Below, one piece after another: positions 11,901 through 26,900 of a stretch of DNA of 64,000 nucleotides; positions within the stretch are counted from its first letter, which is position 1; every line of letters begins with the position of its first letter. The stretch covers positions 154,410,872 through 154,474,871 of the forward strand of contig NC_030682.2 of assembly GCF_000004195.4 (NCBI RefSeq), given 5' to 3'. This stretch comes from Xenopus tropicalis (lineage: Eukaryota > Chordata > Amphibia > Anura > Pipidae). The notes under the pieces are model-generated. The model was not told the DNA's origin. It saw only the letters and a program-made list of their open reading frames with translations, and searched no databases. A program made the position numbers and the translations under genes.

Positions 11901-14900
11901 ACAGGAAGCGGTTGGGGGGGGGGGAGGAACAGGATGTTGGATGGACACATAAAGGGAAACATGGCTCATACTGTTCCTTTCCCTTTGGGCTATAGGTCTG
12001 TGTTCCTGCCCCACCCTGGGCCTAGTTGCCTCCTCTGGGAAGGACAAGAAAATTCACATCTGGAACGAACACAACCAGCTCCTTAGGTACGAGATGTCCC
12101 CAGGCTCCTCCCTACAGCCCTGAGGTACCGCCCCACTGAGAAATACCGCTGGTTCCACCCACAGTTGTCTTTGTATAGGCGGCTGTATGTTTCTTCATAA
12201 GGAAACTGCCAGTGTGTGACCCTTGAGGTGGCACTTGGGCGAGTGTGACCCTAGATATGGAACGTGGGCGAGTGGGAGCCCAGAGATGGAACGTGGGTGA
12301 GTGTGACCCTAGAGATGGAACGTGGACGAGTGGGAGCCCAGAGATGGCATGTGGGCGAGTGGGAGCCCAGAGATGGAACGTGGGCGAGTGGGAGCCCAGA
12401 GATGGAACGTGGGCGAGTGTGACCCTAGACATGGAACGTGGGGGAGTGTGAGCCCAGAGATGGCACGTGGGCGAGTGTGAGCCCAGAGATGGAACGTGGG
12501 CGAGTGTGAGCCCAGAGATGGAACGTGGGCGAGTGTGAGCCCAGAGATGGAACGTGGGCGAGCCCAGAGATGGAACGTGGGCAAGTGGGAGCCCAGAGAT
12601 GGAACGTGGGCGAGTGTGATCCTAGAGATGGAATGTGGGCGAGTGTGAGCCCACAGATGGCACGTGGGCGAGTGTGAGCCCAGAGATAGAACGTGGGCGA
12701 GTGGGAGCCAGAGATGGAACGTGGGCGAGTGTGAGCCCACAGATGGCACGTGGGCGAGTGTGAGCCCAGAGATGGAACGTGGGCGAGTGTGAGCCCAGAG
12801 ATGGAATGTGGGCGAGTGTGAGCCCAGAGATGGAACGTGGGCGAGTGGGAGCCCAGAGATGGAACGTGGGCGAGTGGGAGCCCAGAGATGGAACGTGGGC
12901 GAGTGGGAGCCCAGAGATGGCACGTGGGCGAGTGTGAGCCCAGAGATTGAACGTGGGCGAGTGGGAGCCCAGAGATGGAACGTGGGCGAGTGTGACCCTA
13001 GAGATGGAACGTGGGCGAGTGTGAGCCCAGAGATGGAACGTGGGCGAGTGTGAGCCCAGAGATGGCACGTGGGCGAGTGTGAGCCCAGAGATGGAACGTG
13101 GGCGAGTGTGAGCCCAGAGATGGAACGTGGGCGAGTGTGAGCCCACAGATGGCACGTGGGCGAGTATGAGCCCACAGATGGAACGTGGGCGAGTGTGAGC
13201 CCACAGATGGAACGTGGGCGAGTGTGACCCTAGAGATGGAACGTGGACGAGTGTGAGCCCACAGATGGCACGTGGGCGAGTGGGAGCCCAGAGATGGAAT
13301 GTGGGCGAGTGTGAGCCCACAGATGGAACGTGGGCGAGTGGGAGCCCAGAGATGGAACGTGGGCGAGTGTGACCCTAGAGATGTTACGTGGGCGAGTGTG
13401 AGCCCACAGATGGCACGTGGGCGAGTGGGAGCCCACAGATGGCACGTGGCCGTGTGTGAGCCCATAGATGGAACGTGGCCGAGTGTGACCCTAGAGATGG
13501 AACGTGGGCGAGTGTGAGCCCAGAGATGGCACGTGGGCGAGTGTGAGCCCAGAGATTGAACGTGGGCGAGTGTGAGCCCAGAGATTGAACGTGGGCGAGT
13601 GTGAGCCCAGAGATGGAACGTGGGCGAGTGGGAGCCCAGAGATGGAACGTGGGCGAGTGGGAGCCCAGAGATGGAACGTGGGCGAGTGGGAGCCCAGAGA
13701 TGGAACGTGGGCGAGTGTGACCCTAGAGAAGGAACGTGGGCGAGTGTGAGCCCAGAGATGGAACGTGGGCGAGTGGGAGCCCAGAGATGGCACATGGGCG
13801 AGTGGGAGCCCAGAGATGGCACGTGGGCGAGTGTGAGCCCAGAGATGGCACGTGGGCGAGTGTGACCCTAGAGATGGAACGTGGGCGAGTGTGAGCCCAG
13901 AGATGGAACGTGGGCGAGTGTGAGCCCAGAGATGGCACGTGGGCGAGTGTGAGCCCAGAGATGGAACGTGGGCGAGTGTGAGCCCAGAGATGGCACTTGG
14001 GCGAGTGGGAGCCCAGAGATGGAACGTGGGCGAGTGTGAGCCCACAGATGGCACGTGGGCGAGTGTGAGCCCACAGATGGAACGTGGGCGAGTGTGAGCC
14101 CACAGATGGAACGTGGGCGAGTGTGACCCTAGAGATGGAACGTGGGCGAGTGTGAGCCCACAGATGGCACGCGGGCGAGTGGGAGCCCAGAGATGGAATG
14201 TGGGCGAGTGTGAGCCCACAGATGGCACGTGGGCGAGTGGGAGCCCAGAGATGGAACGTGGGCGAGTGTGACCCTAGAGATGGAACGTGGGCGAGTGTGA
14301 GCCCACAGATGGCACGTGGGCGAGTGGGAGCCCACAGATTGAACGTAGGCGAATGTGACCCTAGAGATGGAACGTGGGCGAGTGTGAGCCCAGAGATGGA
14401 ACGTGGGCGAGTGTGAGCCCAGAGATGGAACGTGGGCGAGTGTGAGCCCATAGATGGAACGTGGCCGAGTGTGACCCTAGAGATGGAACGTGGGCGAGTG
14501 TGAGCCCAGAGATGGCACGTGGGCGAGTGTGAGCCCAGAGATGGAACGTGGGCGAGTGTGAGCCCAGAGATGGAACGTGGGCGAGTGTGAGCCCAGAGAT
14601 GGAACGTGGGCGAGTGTGAGCCCAGAGATGGAACGTGGGCGAGTGTGAGCCCAGAGATGGAACGTGGGCGAGTGTGAGCCCAGAGATGGAACGTGGGCGA
14701 GTGTGAGCCCAGAGATGGAACGTGGGCGAGTGTGAGCCCACAGATGGCACGTGGGCGAGTGTGAGCCCACAGATGGAACGTGGGCGAGTGTGAGCCCACA
14801 GATGGAACGTGGGCGAGTGTGACCCTAGTGATGGAACGTGGGTGAGTGTGAGCCCAGAGATGGAACGTGGGCGAGTGTGAGCCCAGAGATTGAACGTGGG

Positions 14901-17900
14901 CGAGTGTGAGCCCAGAGATGGAACGTGGGCGAGTGTGAGCCCAGAGATGGAATGTGGGCGAGTGTGAGCCCAGAGATGGAACGTGGGCGAGTGTGAGCCC
15001 ACAGATGGCATGTGGGCGAGTGTGAGCCCAGGGATGGCACGTGGGCAAGTGTGAGCCCAGAGATGGAACGTGGGCGAGTGTGAGCCCACAGATTGCACGT
15101 GGGCGAGTGTGAGCCCAGAGATGGAACGTGGGCGAGTGGGAGCCCAGGGATGGCACGTGGGCGAGTGTGAGCCCAGAGATGGAACGTGGGCGAGTGTGAG
15201 CCCAGAGATGGCACGTGGGCGAGTTTGAGCCCAGAGATGGCACGTGGGCGAGTGTGACCCTAGAGATGGAACGTGGGCGAGTGTGAGCCCAGAGATGGAA
15301 TGTGGGCGAGTGTGAGCCCAGAGATGGCACGTGGGCGAGTGTGAGCCCAGAGATGGCACGTGGGCGAGTGTGAGCCCAGAGATGGCACGTGGGCGAGTGG
15401 GAGCCCAGAGATGGAACGTGGGCGAGTGTGAGCCCACAGATGGCACGTGGGCGAGTGTGAGCCCACAGATGGAACGTGGGCGAGTGTGAGCCCACAGATG
15501 GAACGTGGGCGAGTGTGACCCTAGAGATGGAACGTGGGCGAGTGTGAGCCCACAGATGGCACGTGGGCGAGTGGGAGCCCAGAGATGGAATGTGGGTGAG
15601 TGTGAGCCCACAGATGGCACGTGGGCGAGTGGGAGCCCAGAGATGGAACGTGGGCGAGTGTGACCCTAGAGATGGAACGTGGGCGAGTGTGAGCCCACAG
15701 ATGGCACGTGGGCGAGTGGGAGCCCACAGATGGCACGTGGCCAAGTGTGAGCCCATAGATGGAACGTGGGCGAGTGTGAGCCCACAGATGGCACGTGGGC
15801 GAGTGGGAGCCCAGAGATGGAACGTGGGCGAGTGTGACCCTAGAGATGGAACGTGGGCGAGTGTGAGCCCACAGATGGCACGTGGGCGAGTGGGAGCCCA
15901 CAGATGGCACGTGGCCAAGTGTGAGCCCATAGATGGAACGTGGGCGAGTGTGAGCCCACAGATGGCACGTGGGCGAGTGTGAGCCCAGAGATGGAACGTG
16001 GGCGAGTGTGACCCTAGAGATGGAACGTGGGGAGTGTGAGCCCACAGATGGCACGTGGGCGAGTGGGAGCCCAGAGATGGCACGTGGGCGAGTGTGAGCC
16101 CAGAGATGGAACGTGGGCGAGTGTGAGCCCAGAGATGGAACGTGGGCGAGTGTGAGCCCAGGAATGGAACGTGGGCGAGTGTGAGCCCAGAGATGGAACG
16201 TGGGCGAGTGTGAGCCCAGAGATGGAACGTGGGCGAGTGTGAGCCCAGAGCTGGCACGTGGGTGAGTGTGAGCCCAGAAATGGAACGTGGGCGAGTGTGA
16301 GCCCAGAGATGGCACGTGGGCGAGTGTGAGCCCAGAGATGGCACGTGGGCGAGTGTGAGCCCAGAGATAGCACATGGGCGAGTGTGAGCCCAGAGATGGC
16401 ACATGGGCGAGTGTGAGCCCACAGATGGCACGTGGGCGAGTGGGAGCCCACAGATGGAACGTGGGCGAGTGGGAGCCCACAGATGGAACGTGGGAGAGTG
16501 TGACCCTAGAGGTGGAACGTGGGCGAATGGGAGCCCACAGATGGCACGTGGCCGAGTGTGAGCCCACAGATGGAACGTGGGCGAGTGTGACCCTAGAGAT
16601 GGAACGTGGGCGAGTGTGAGCCCAGAGATGGCACGTGGGCGAGTGTGAGCCCAGAGATGGAACGTGGGCGAGTGTGAGCCCAGAGATGGCACGTGGGCGA
16701 GTGGGAGCCCAGAGATGGAACGTGGGCGAGTGGGAGCCCAGAGATAGAACGTGGGCGAGTGTGAGCCCAGAGATGGAACGTGGGCGAGTGTGAGCCCACA
16801 GATGGCACGTGGGCGAGTGGGAGCCCAGAGATGGAACTTGGGCGAGTGTGAGCCCAGAGATAGAACGTGGGCGAGTGTGAGCCCAGAGATGGAACGTGGG
16901 CGAGTGTGAGCCCAGAGATGGCACGTGGGCGAGTGGGAGCCCAGAGATGGAACGTGGGCGAGTGGTAGCCCAGGGATTGAACGTGGGCGAGTGTGAGCCC
17001 AGAGATGGAACGTGGGCGAGTGTGAGCCCAGAGATGGAATGTGGGCGAGTGTGAGCCCACAGATGGCACGTGGGCGAGTGGGAGCCCAGAGATGGAACGT
17101 GGAGCCCAGAGATGGAACGTTGGCGAGTGTGACCCTAGAGATGGAACGTGGGCGAGTTTGAGCCCACAGATGGCACGTGGGCGAGTGGGAGCCCAGAGAT
17201 GGAACGTGGAGCCCAGAGATGGAACGTGGGCGAGTGTAAGCCCACAGATGGCACGTGGGCGAGTGTGAGCCCAGAGATGGCACGTGGGCGAGTGTGAGCC
17301 CAGAGATGGAACGTGGGCGAGTGTGAGCCCAGAGATGGAACGTGGGCGAGTGGGAGCCCAGAGATGGAACGTGGGCGAGTGGGAGCCCACAGATGGCACG
17401 TGGGCGAGTGTGAGCCCACAGATGGAACGTGGGCGAGTGTGAGCCCAGGAATGGAACGTGGGCGAGTGTGAGCCCAGAGATGGAACGTGGGCGAGTGTGA
17501 GCCCAGAGATGGAACGTGGGCGAGTGTGAGCCCAGAGATGGAACGTGGGCGAGTGTGAGCCCAGAGATGGCACGTGGGTGAGTGTGAGCCCAGAAATGGA
17601 ACGTGGGCGAGTGTGAGCCCAGAGATGGCACGTGGGCGAGTGTGAGCCCAGAGATGGCACGTGGGCGAGTGTGAGCCCAGAGATGGAACGTGGGCGAGTG
17701 GGAGCCCAGGGATGGCACGTGGGCAAGTGTGAGCCCAGAGATGGAACGTGGGCGAGTGTGAGCCCAGAGATGGCACGTGGGCGAGTTTGAGCCCAGAGAT
17801 GGCACGTGGGCGAGTGTGACCCTAGAGATGGAACGTGGGCGAGTGTGAGCCCAGAGATGGAATGTGGGCGAGTGTGAGCCCAGAGATGGCACGTGGGCGA

Positions 17901-20900
17901 GTGTGAGCCCAGAGATGGAACGTGGGCGAGTGTGAGCCCAGAGATGGCACTTGGGCGAGTGGGAGCCCAGAGATGGAACGTGGGCGAGTGTGAGCCCAGA
18001 GATTGCACGTGGGCGAGTGTGAGCCCAGAGATGGAACGTGGGCGAGTGGGAGCCCAGGGATGGCACGTGGGCAAGTGTGAGCCCAGAGATGGAACGTGGG
18101 CGAGTGTGACCCTAGAGATGGAACGTGGGCGAGTGTGAGCCCAGAGATGGAATGTGGGCGAGTGTGAGCCCAGAGATGGCACGTGGGCGAGTGTGAGCCC
18201 AGAGATGGAACGTGGGCGAGTGTGAGCCCAGAGATGGCACGTGGGCGAGTGGGAGCCCAGAGATGGAACGTGGGCGAGTGTGAGCCCACAGATGGCACGT
18301 GGGCGAGTGTGAGCCCACAGATGGAACGTGGGCGAGTGTGAGCCCACAGATGGAACGTGGGCGAGTGTGACCCTAGAGATGGAACGTGGGCGAGTGTGAG
18401 CCCACAGATGGCACGTGGGCGAGTGGGAGCCCAGAGATGGAATGTGGGTGAGTGTGAGCCCACAGATGGCACGTGGGCGAGTGGGAGCCCAGAGATAGAA
18501 CGTGGGCGAGTGTGACCCTAGAGATGGAACGTGGGCGAGTGGGAGCCCACAGATGGCACGTGGGCGAGTGGGAGCCCACAGATGGCACGTGGCCAAGTGT
18601 GAGCCCATAGATGGAACGTGGGCGAGTGTGAGCCCAGAGATGGAACGTGGGCGAGTGTGAGCCCAGAGCTGGCACGTGGGTGAGTGTGAGCCCAGAGATG
18701 GAACGTGGGCGAGTGTGAGCCCAGAGATGGCACGTGGGCGAGTGTGAGCCCAGAGATGGCACGTGGGCGAGTGTGAGCCCAGAGATAGCACATGGGCGAG
18801 TGTGAGCCCAGAGATGGCACATGGGCGAGTGTGAGCCCACAGATGGCACGTGGGCGAGTGTTAGCCCACAGATGGAACGTGGGCGAGTGGGAGCCCACAG
18901 ATGGAATGTGGGAGAGTGTGACCCTAGAGGTGGAACGTGGGAGAGTGTGACCCTAGAGGTGGAACGTGGGCGAGTGTGAGCCCAGAGATGGCACGTGGGC
19001 GAATGGGAGCCCACAGATGGCACGTGGCCGAGTGTGAGCCCACAGATGGAACGTGGGCGAGTGTGACCCTAGAGATGGAACGTGGGCGAGTGTGAGCCCA
19101 GAGATGGCACGTGGGCGAGTGTGAGCCCAGAGATGGAACGTGGGCGAGTGTGAGCCCAGAGATGGCACGTGGGCGAGTGGGAGCCCAGAGATGGAACGTG
19201 GGCGAGTGTGAGCCCAGAGATAGAACGTGGGCGAGTGTGAGCCCAGAGATGGAACGTGGGCGAGTGTGAGCCCACAGATGGCACGTGGGCGAGTGTGAGC
19301 CCAGAGATGGAACGTGGGCGAGTGTGAGCCCAGAGATGGAATGTGGGCGAGTGTGAGCCCACAGATGGAACGTTGGCGAGTGTGACCCTAGAGATGGAAC
19401 GTGGGCGAGTTTGAGCCCACAGATGGCACGTGGGCGAGTGGGAGCCCAGAGATGGAACGTGGAGCCCAGAGATGGAACGTGGGCGAGTGTAAGCCCACAG
19501 ATGGCACGTGGGCGAGTGTGAGCCCAGAGATGGCACGTGGGCGAGTGTGAGCCCAGAGATGGAACGTGGAGCCCAGAGATGGAACGTGGGCGAGTGTAAG
19601 CCCACAGATGGCACGTGGGCGAGTGTGAGCCCAGAGATGGCACGTGGGCGAGTGTGAGCCCAGAGATGGAACGTGGGCGAGTGGGAGCCCAGAGATGGAA
19701 CGTGGGCGAGTGGGAGCCCAGAGATGGAACGTGGGCGAGTGTGAGCCCACAGATGGCACGTGGGCGAGTGTGAGCCCACAGATGGAACGTGGGCGAGTGT
19801 GACCCTAAAGATGGAACGTGGGCGAGTGTGAGCCCACAGATGGCACATGGGCGAGTGGGAGCCCAGAGATGGAACGTGGGCGAGTGTGAGCCCACAGATG
19901 GCACGTGGGCGAGTGTTAGCCCAGAGATGGAACGTGGGCGAGTGTGACCCTAGAGATGGAACGTGGGCGAGTGTGAGCCCACAGATGGCACGTGGGCGAG
20001 TAGGAGCCCACAGATGGCACGTGGCCGAGTGTGAGCCCATAGATGGAACGTGGGCGAGTGTGACCCTAGAGATGGAACGTGGGCGAGTGTTAGCCCAGAG
20101 ATAGCACGTGGGCGAGTGTTAGCCCAGAGATGGAACGTGGGCGAGTGTGCGCCCAGAGATGGCACGTGGGCGAGTGTGAGCCCAGAGATGGAACGTGGGC
20201 GAGTGTGAGCCCAGAGATGGAACGTGGGCGAGTGTGAGCCCAGAGATGGAACGTGGGCGAGTGTGAGCCCAGAGATAGAACGTGGGCGAGTGTGAGCCCA
20301 GAGATGGAACGTGGGCGAGTGTGAGCCCTGAGATGGCACGTGGGCGAGTGTGAGCCCAGAGATGGAACGTAGGCGAGTGTGAGCCCAGAGATGGAACGTG
20401 GGCGAGTGTGAGCCCAGAGATGGCACGTGGGCGAGTGGGAGCCCAGAGATGGAACGTGGGCGAGTGTGAGCCCAGAGATAGAACGTGGGCGAGTGTGAGC
20501 CCAGAGATGGAACGTGGGCGAGTGTGAGCCCACAGATGGCACGTGGGCGAGTGGGAGCCCAGAGATGGAACGTGGGCGAGTGTGAGCCCAGAGATAGAAC
20601 GTGGGCGAGTGTGAACCCAGAGATGGAACGTGGGCGAGTGGGAGCCCAGAGATGGCACGTGGGCGAGTGGGAGCCCAGAGATGGAACGTGGGCGAGTGGG
20701 AGCCCAGAGATTGAACGTGGGCGAGTGTGAGCCCAGAGATGGAACGTGGGCGAGTGTGAGCCCAGAGATGGAACGTGGGCGAGTGTGAGCCCACAGATGG
20801 AACGTTGGCGAGTGTGACCCTAGAGATGGAACGTGGGCGAGTTTGAGCCCACAGATGGCACGTGGGCGAGTGGGAGCCCAGAGATGGAACGTGGAGCCCA

Positions 20901-23900
20901 GAGATGGAACGTGGGCGAGTGTAAGCCCACAGATGGCACGTGGGCGAGTGTGAGCCCAGAGATGGCACGTGGGCGAGTGTGAGCCCAGAGATGGAACGTG
21001 GGCGAGTGGGAGCCCAGAGATGGAACGTGGGCGAGTGGGAGCCCAGAGATGGAACGTGGGCGAGTGTGAGCCCACAGATGGCACGTGGGCGAGTGTGAGC
21101 CCACAGATGGAACGTGGGCGAGTGTGACCCTAAAAATGGAACGTGGGCGAGTGTGAGCCCACAGATGGCACGTGGGCGAGTGGGAGCCCAGAGATGGAAT
21201 GTGGGCGAGTGTGAGCCCACAGATGGCACGTGGGCGAGTGTTAGCCCAGAGATGGAACGTGGGCGAGTGTGACCCTAGAGATGGAACGTGGGCGAGTGTG
21301 AGCCCACAGATGGCACGTGGGCGAGTAGGAGCCCACAGATGGCACGTGGCCGAGTGTGAGCCCATAGATGGAACGTGGGCGAGTGTGACCCTAGAGATGG
21401 AACGTGGGCGAGTGTTAGCCCAGAGATAGCACGTGGGCGAGTGTTAGCCCAGAGATGGAACGTGGGCGAGTGTGCGCCCAGAGATGGCACGTGGGCGAGT
21501 GTGAGCCCAGAGATGGAACGTGGGCGAGTGTGAGCCCAGAGATTGAACGTGGGCGAGTGTGAGCCCAGAGATGGAACGTGGGCGAGTGTGAGCCCAGAGA
21601 TAGAACGTGGGCAAGTGGGAGCCCAGAGATGGAATGTGGGCGAGTGTGACCCTAGAGATGAAACGTGGGCGAGTGGGAGCCCAGAGATGGAACGTGGGCG
21701 AGTGTTAGCCCAGAGATGGAACGTGGGCGAGTGGGAGCCCAGAGATGGAACGTGGGCGAGTGTGACCCTAGAGATGAAACATGTGCGAGTGGGAGCCCAG
21801 AGATGGAACGTGGGCGAGTGGGAGCCCAGAAATTGAACTTGGGCGAATTGGACCCAGTTGGACCCAGCTCCAATGACCCTGGGCAGAATGACACCGTAGG
21901 CTACAATACCGTTATCCTTAGGATAGAGCACTAACCCCCACCTTTCTGCTTAACTCACAGTAACAGTTGCCCCCTTGATGCCACCATCTTGGGAAGCAGT
22001 AACCCCTTCAGTGCCTGTCCGTATATGACACTGTACAGAATGTCATTGCCCTGAATCTATAACAAATAAATGTGCCGCTTCCTACCATTTGGATTTTGAT
22101 TTTGCAGGGTCCTGTCCCTGGATTGTGCCCCCGAGAGCCTCGCATTCAGCAGCCAATCAGCAGCTCTGTTACTGGGCATCAAAGGGCATGTTTGTTCCAT
22201 CGACTTCACAGAACTCCTGCCGGTCACTTACCAACTAAAGGTAATTTAGTGCCATTGGCCCCCAGTACCCCAAGTTGTACAGTTCTGTCAGCAGGTACAA
22301 GGCATCAGTAGCCCCGTAACCCTCTGTGACAACCCTCTGTACCAACCTACCCTCTGTACCAACCCTCTGTGCCAACCAACCCTCTGTGCCAACCTACCCT
22401 CTGTGCCAACCTACCCTCTGTGCCAACCTACCCTCTGTACCTACCCTCTGTGCCATACAACCCTCTGTGCCAACCTACCCTCTGTGCCAACCTACCCTCT
22501 GTACCAACCCTCTGTACCAACCTACCCTCTGTACCTACCCTCTGTGCCAACCAACCCTCTGTGCCAACCTACCCTCTGTACCAACCAACCCTGTGCCAAC
22601 CAACCCTATGTACCAACCCTCTGTGCCAACCTACCCTCTGTGCCAACCTACCCTCTGTACCAACCCTCTGTACCAACCAACCTTCTGTGCCAACCAACCC
22701 TCTGTACCAACCAACCCTCTGTGCCAACCAACCCTCTGTGCCAACCTACCCTCTGTGCCAACCTACCCTATGTACCAACCCTCTGTGCCAACCAACCCTC
22801 TGTGCCAACCTACCCTCTGTACCAACCCTCTGTGCCAACCAACCCTCTGTGCCAACCAACCCTCTGTGCCAACCAACCCTCTGTGCCAACCAACCCTCTG
22901 TGCCAACCAACTCTCTGTGCCAACCAACCCTCTGTGCCAACCTACCCTCTGTGCCAACCTACCCTCTGTACCAACCCTCTGTGCCAACCAACCCTCTGTA
23001 CCAACCAACCCTCTGTACCAACAACCCTGTGCCAAAATACCCTCTGTACCAACCCTCTGTGCCAACCCTCTGTACCAACCAACCCTCTGTGCCAACCAAC
23101 CCTCTGTGCCAACCCTTTTCCATTTTCCTTTCCAGACAATGAGTGTGGAACCCCCTTCTTTGGTGACTGAACCCCCAGTTCCAGTTCAGGGATCGGTGTC
23201 ACAGTCTCTTTCTGAAAATGACAGGAATCGTTTCCTGCGCCCCCCTCCGTTGCCTTCACGGTACTGCTCCCCTAATCCCCTACATTTACCGGTAACCTTA
23301 CTGCTCCCCCTAATCCCCCACATGTACCGGTAACCTTACTGCTCCCCCTAATCCCCTACATGCACAGGTAACCTTACTGCTCCCCCTAATCCCCTACATG
23401 TACCGGTAACCTTACTGCTCCCCTAATCCCCTACATGTACCGGTAACCTTACTGCTCCCCCTAATCCCCTACATGTACCGGTAACCTTACTGCTCCCCCT
23501 AATCCCCTACATATACCGGTAACCTTACTGTTCCCTCTAATCCCCTACATGTACCGGTAACCTTACTGCTCCCCCTAATCCCCTACATGTACCGGTAACC
23601 TTACTGCTCCCCCTAATCCCCTACATGTACAGGTAACCTTACTGCTCCCGTAATCCCCTACATGTACTGGTAACCTTACCGCTCCCCTAATCCCCTACAT
23701 GTACCGGTAACCTTACTGCTCCCCCTAATCCCCTACATGTACCGGTAACCTTACTGCTCCCCCTAATCCCCTACATGTACAGGTAACCTTACCGCTCCCG
23801 TAATCCCCTACATGTACTGGTAACCTTACCGCTCCCCTAATCCCCTACATGTACCGGTAACCTTACTGCTCCCCCTAATCCCCTACATGTACCGGTAACC

Positions 23901-26900
23901 TTACTGCTCCCCCTAATCCCCTACATGTACCGGTAACCTTACTGCTCCCCTAATCCCCTACATGTACCGGTAACCTTACTGCTCCCCTAATCCCCTACAT
24001 GTACCGGTAACCTTACTGCTCCCCCTAATCCCCTACATGTACCGGTAACCTTACTGCTCCCCTAATCCCCTACATGTACCGGTAACCTTACTGCTCCCCA
24101 AATCCCCTACATGTACCGGTAACCTTACTGCTCCCCCTAATCCCCTACATGTACCGGTAACCTTACTGCTCCCCCTAATCCCCTACATGTACCGGTAACC
24201 TTACTGCTCCCCCTAATCCCCTACATGTACCGGTAACCTTACTGCTCCCCCTAATCCCCTACATGTACCGGTAACCTTACTGCTCCCCCTAATCCCCTAC
24301 ATGTACCGGTAACCTTACTGCTCCCCCTAATCCCCTACATGCACAGGTAACCTTACTGCTCCCCCTAATCCCCTACATGTACCGGTAACCTTACTGCTCC
24401 CCTAATCCCCTACATGTACCGGTAACCTTACTGCTCCCCCTAATCCCCTACATGTACCGGTAACCTTACTGCTCCCCCTAATCCCCTACATATACCGGTA
24501 ACCTTACTGTTCCCTCTAATCCCCTACATGTACCGGTAACCTTACTGCTCCCCCTAATCCCCTACATGTACCGGTAACCTTACTGCTCCCCCTAATCCCC
24601 TACATGTACAGGTAACCTTACTGCTCCCGTAATCCCCTACATGTACTGGTAACCTTACCGCTCCCCTAATCCCCTACATGTACCGGTAACCTTACTGCTC
24701 CCCCTAATCCCCTACATGTACCGGTAACCTTTACTGCTCCCCCTAATCCCCTACATGTACAGGTAACCTTACCGCTCCCGTAATCCCCTACATGTACTGG
24801 TAACCTTACCGCTCCCCTAATCCCCTACATGTACCGGTAACCTTACTGCTCCCCCTAATCCCCTACATGTACCGGTAACCTTACTGCTCCCCCTAATCCC
24901 CTACATGTACCGGTAACCTTACTGCTCCCCTAATCCCCTACATGTACCGGTAACCTTACTGCTCCCCTAATCCCCTACATGTACGGTAACCTTACTGCTC
25001 CCCCTAATCCCCTACATGTACCGGTAACCTTACTGCTCCCCTAATCCCCTACATGTACCGGTAACCTTACTGCTCCCCCAAATCCCCTACATGTACTGGT
25101 AACCTTACTGCTCCCCCTAATCCCCTACATGTACCGGTAACCTTACTGCTCCCCCTAATCCCCTACATGTACCGGTAACCTTACTGCTCCCCCTAATCCC
25201 CTACATGTACCGGTAACCTTACTGCTCCCCCTAATCCCCTACATGTACCGGTAACCTTACTGCTCCCCCTAATCCCCTACATGTACCGGTAACCTTACTG
25301 CTCCCCCTAATCCCCTACATGTACAGGTAACCTTACTGCTCCCATAATCCCCTACATGTACCGGTAACCTTACTGCTCCCCCTAATCCCCTACATGTACT
25401 GGTAACCTTACTGCTCCCCCTAATCCCCTACATGTACTGGTAACCTTACTGCTCCCCCTAATCCCCTACATGTACTGGTAACCTTACTGCTCCCCCTAAT
25501 CCCCTACATGTACAGGTAACCTTACTGCTCCCCCTAATCCCCACACATACAGGTAACCTTACTGCTCCCCTAATCCCCTACATGTACTGGTAACCTTACT
25601 GCTCCCCTAATCCCCTTCTTGTACCGGTAACCTTACTGCTCCCCCTAATCCCCTACATGTACTGGTAACCTTACTGCTCCCCTAATCCCCTACATGTACC
25701 AGTAACCTTACTGCTCCCCCTAATCCCCTACATGTACTGGTAACCTTACTGCTCCCCTAATCCCCTACATGTACTGGTAACCTTACTGCTCCCCCTAATC
25801 CCCACACGTACAGGTAACCTTACTGCCCCCCTAATCCCCTACATGTACCGGTAACCTTACTGCTCCCCTAATCCCCTACATGTACTGGTAACCTTACTGC
25901 TCCCCTAATCCCCTTCTTGTACCGGTAACCTTACTGCTCCCCCTAATCCCCTACATGTACTGGTAACCTTACTGCTCCCCTAATCCCCTACATCAGTGAT
26001 CCCCAACCAGTGGCCCGTGAGCAACATGTTGCTCCCCAACCCCTTGGATGTTGCTTCCAGTGGCCTCAAAGCAAGTGCTTATTTATGAATTTGTGGTAAG
26101 GAGGCAAGCTTTTGGTTGCATAAAAAAATGAGTATAATGCCAAACAGAGCCTTCTGTAGGATGAAAGTCCACATAGGGGCTATTAATTAGCCAATTAAAG
26201 CTCTTATTGGCACCCCCAGGAACATTTTTCATGCTTGTGTTGCTCCCCAACACTTTTTCCATTTGAATGTGGCTCACGGGAATAAAAGGTTGGGGATCCC
26301 TGCCCTACATGTACCGGTAACCTTACTACTCCCCCTAATCCCCTACATGTACCGGTAACCTTACTGCTCCCCCTAATCCCCTACATGTACCGGTAACCTT
26401 ACTGCTCCCCCTAATCCCCTACATGTACCGGTAACCTTACTGCTCCCCCTAATCCCCACACGTACAGGTAACCTTACTGCCCCCCTAATCCCCTACATGT
26501 ACTGGTAACCTTACTGCTCCCCTAATCCCCTACATGTACTGGTAACCTTACTGCTCCCCTAATCCCCTACATGTACCAGTAACCTTACTGCTCCCCCTAA
26601 TCCCCTACATGTACTGGTAACCTTACTGCTCCCCTAATCCCCTACATGTACTGGTAACCTTACTGCTCCCCCTAATCCCCACACGTACAGGTAACCTTAC
26701 TGCCCCCCTAATCCCCTACATGTACTGGTAACCTTACTGCTCCCCTAATCCCCTACATGTACTGGTAACCTTACTGCTCCCCTAATCCCCTTCTTGTACC
26801 GGTAACCTTACTGCTCCCCCTAATCCCCTACATGTACTGGTAACCTTACTGCTCCCCTAATCCCCTACATGTACCAGTAACCTTACTGCTCCTCCTAATC

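Noticed and set aside
13723..18066. 1,447-codon open frame on the minus strand
   Set aside because: Pure translation of the 29-bp minisatellite; all three frames of the strand give the same 29-residue repeat, and no start or splice context supports a gene.
26083..26277. 64-codon frame in each of the four hAT MITEs
   Set aside because: Conserved only because the four MITE copies are recent duplicates; no transposase similarity.
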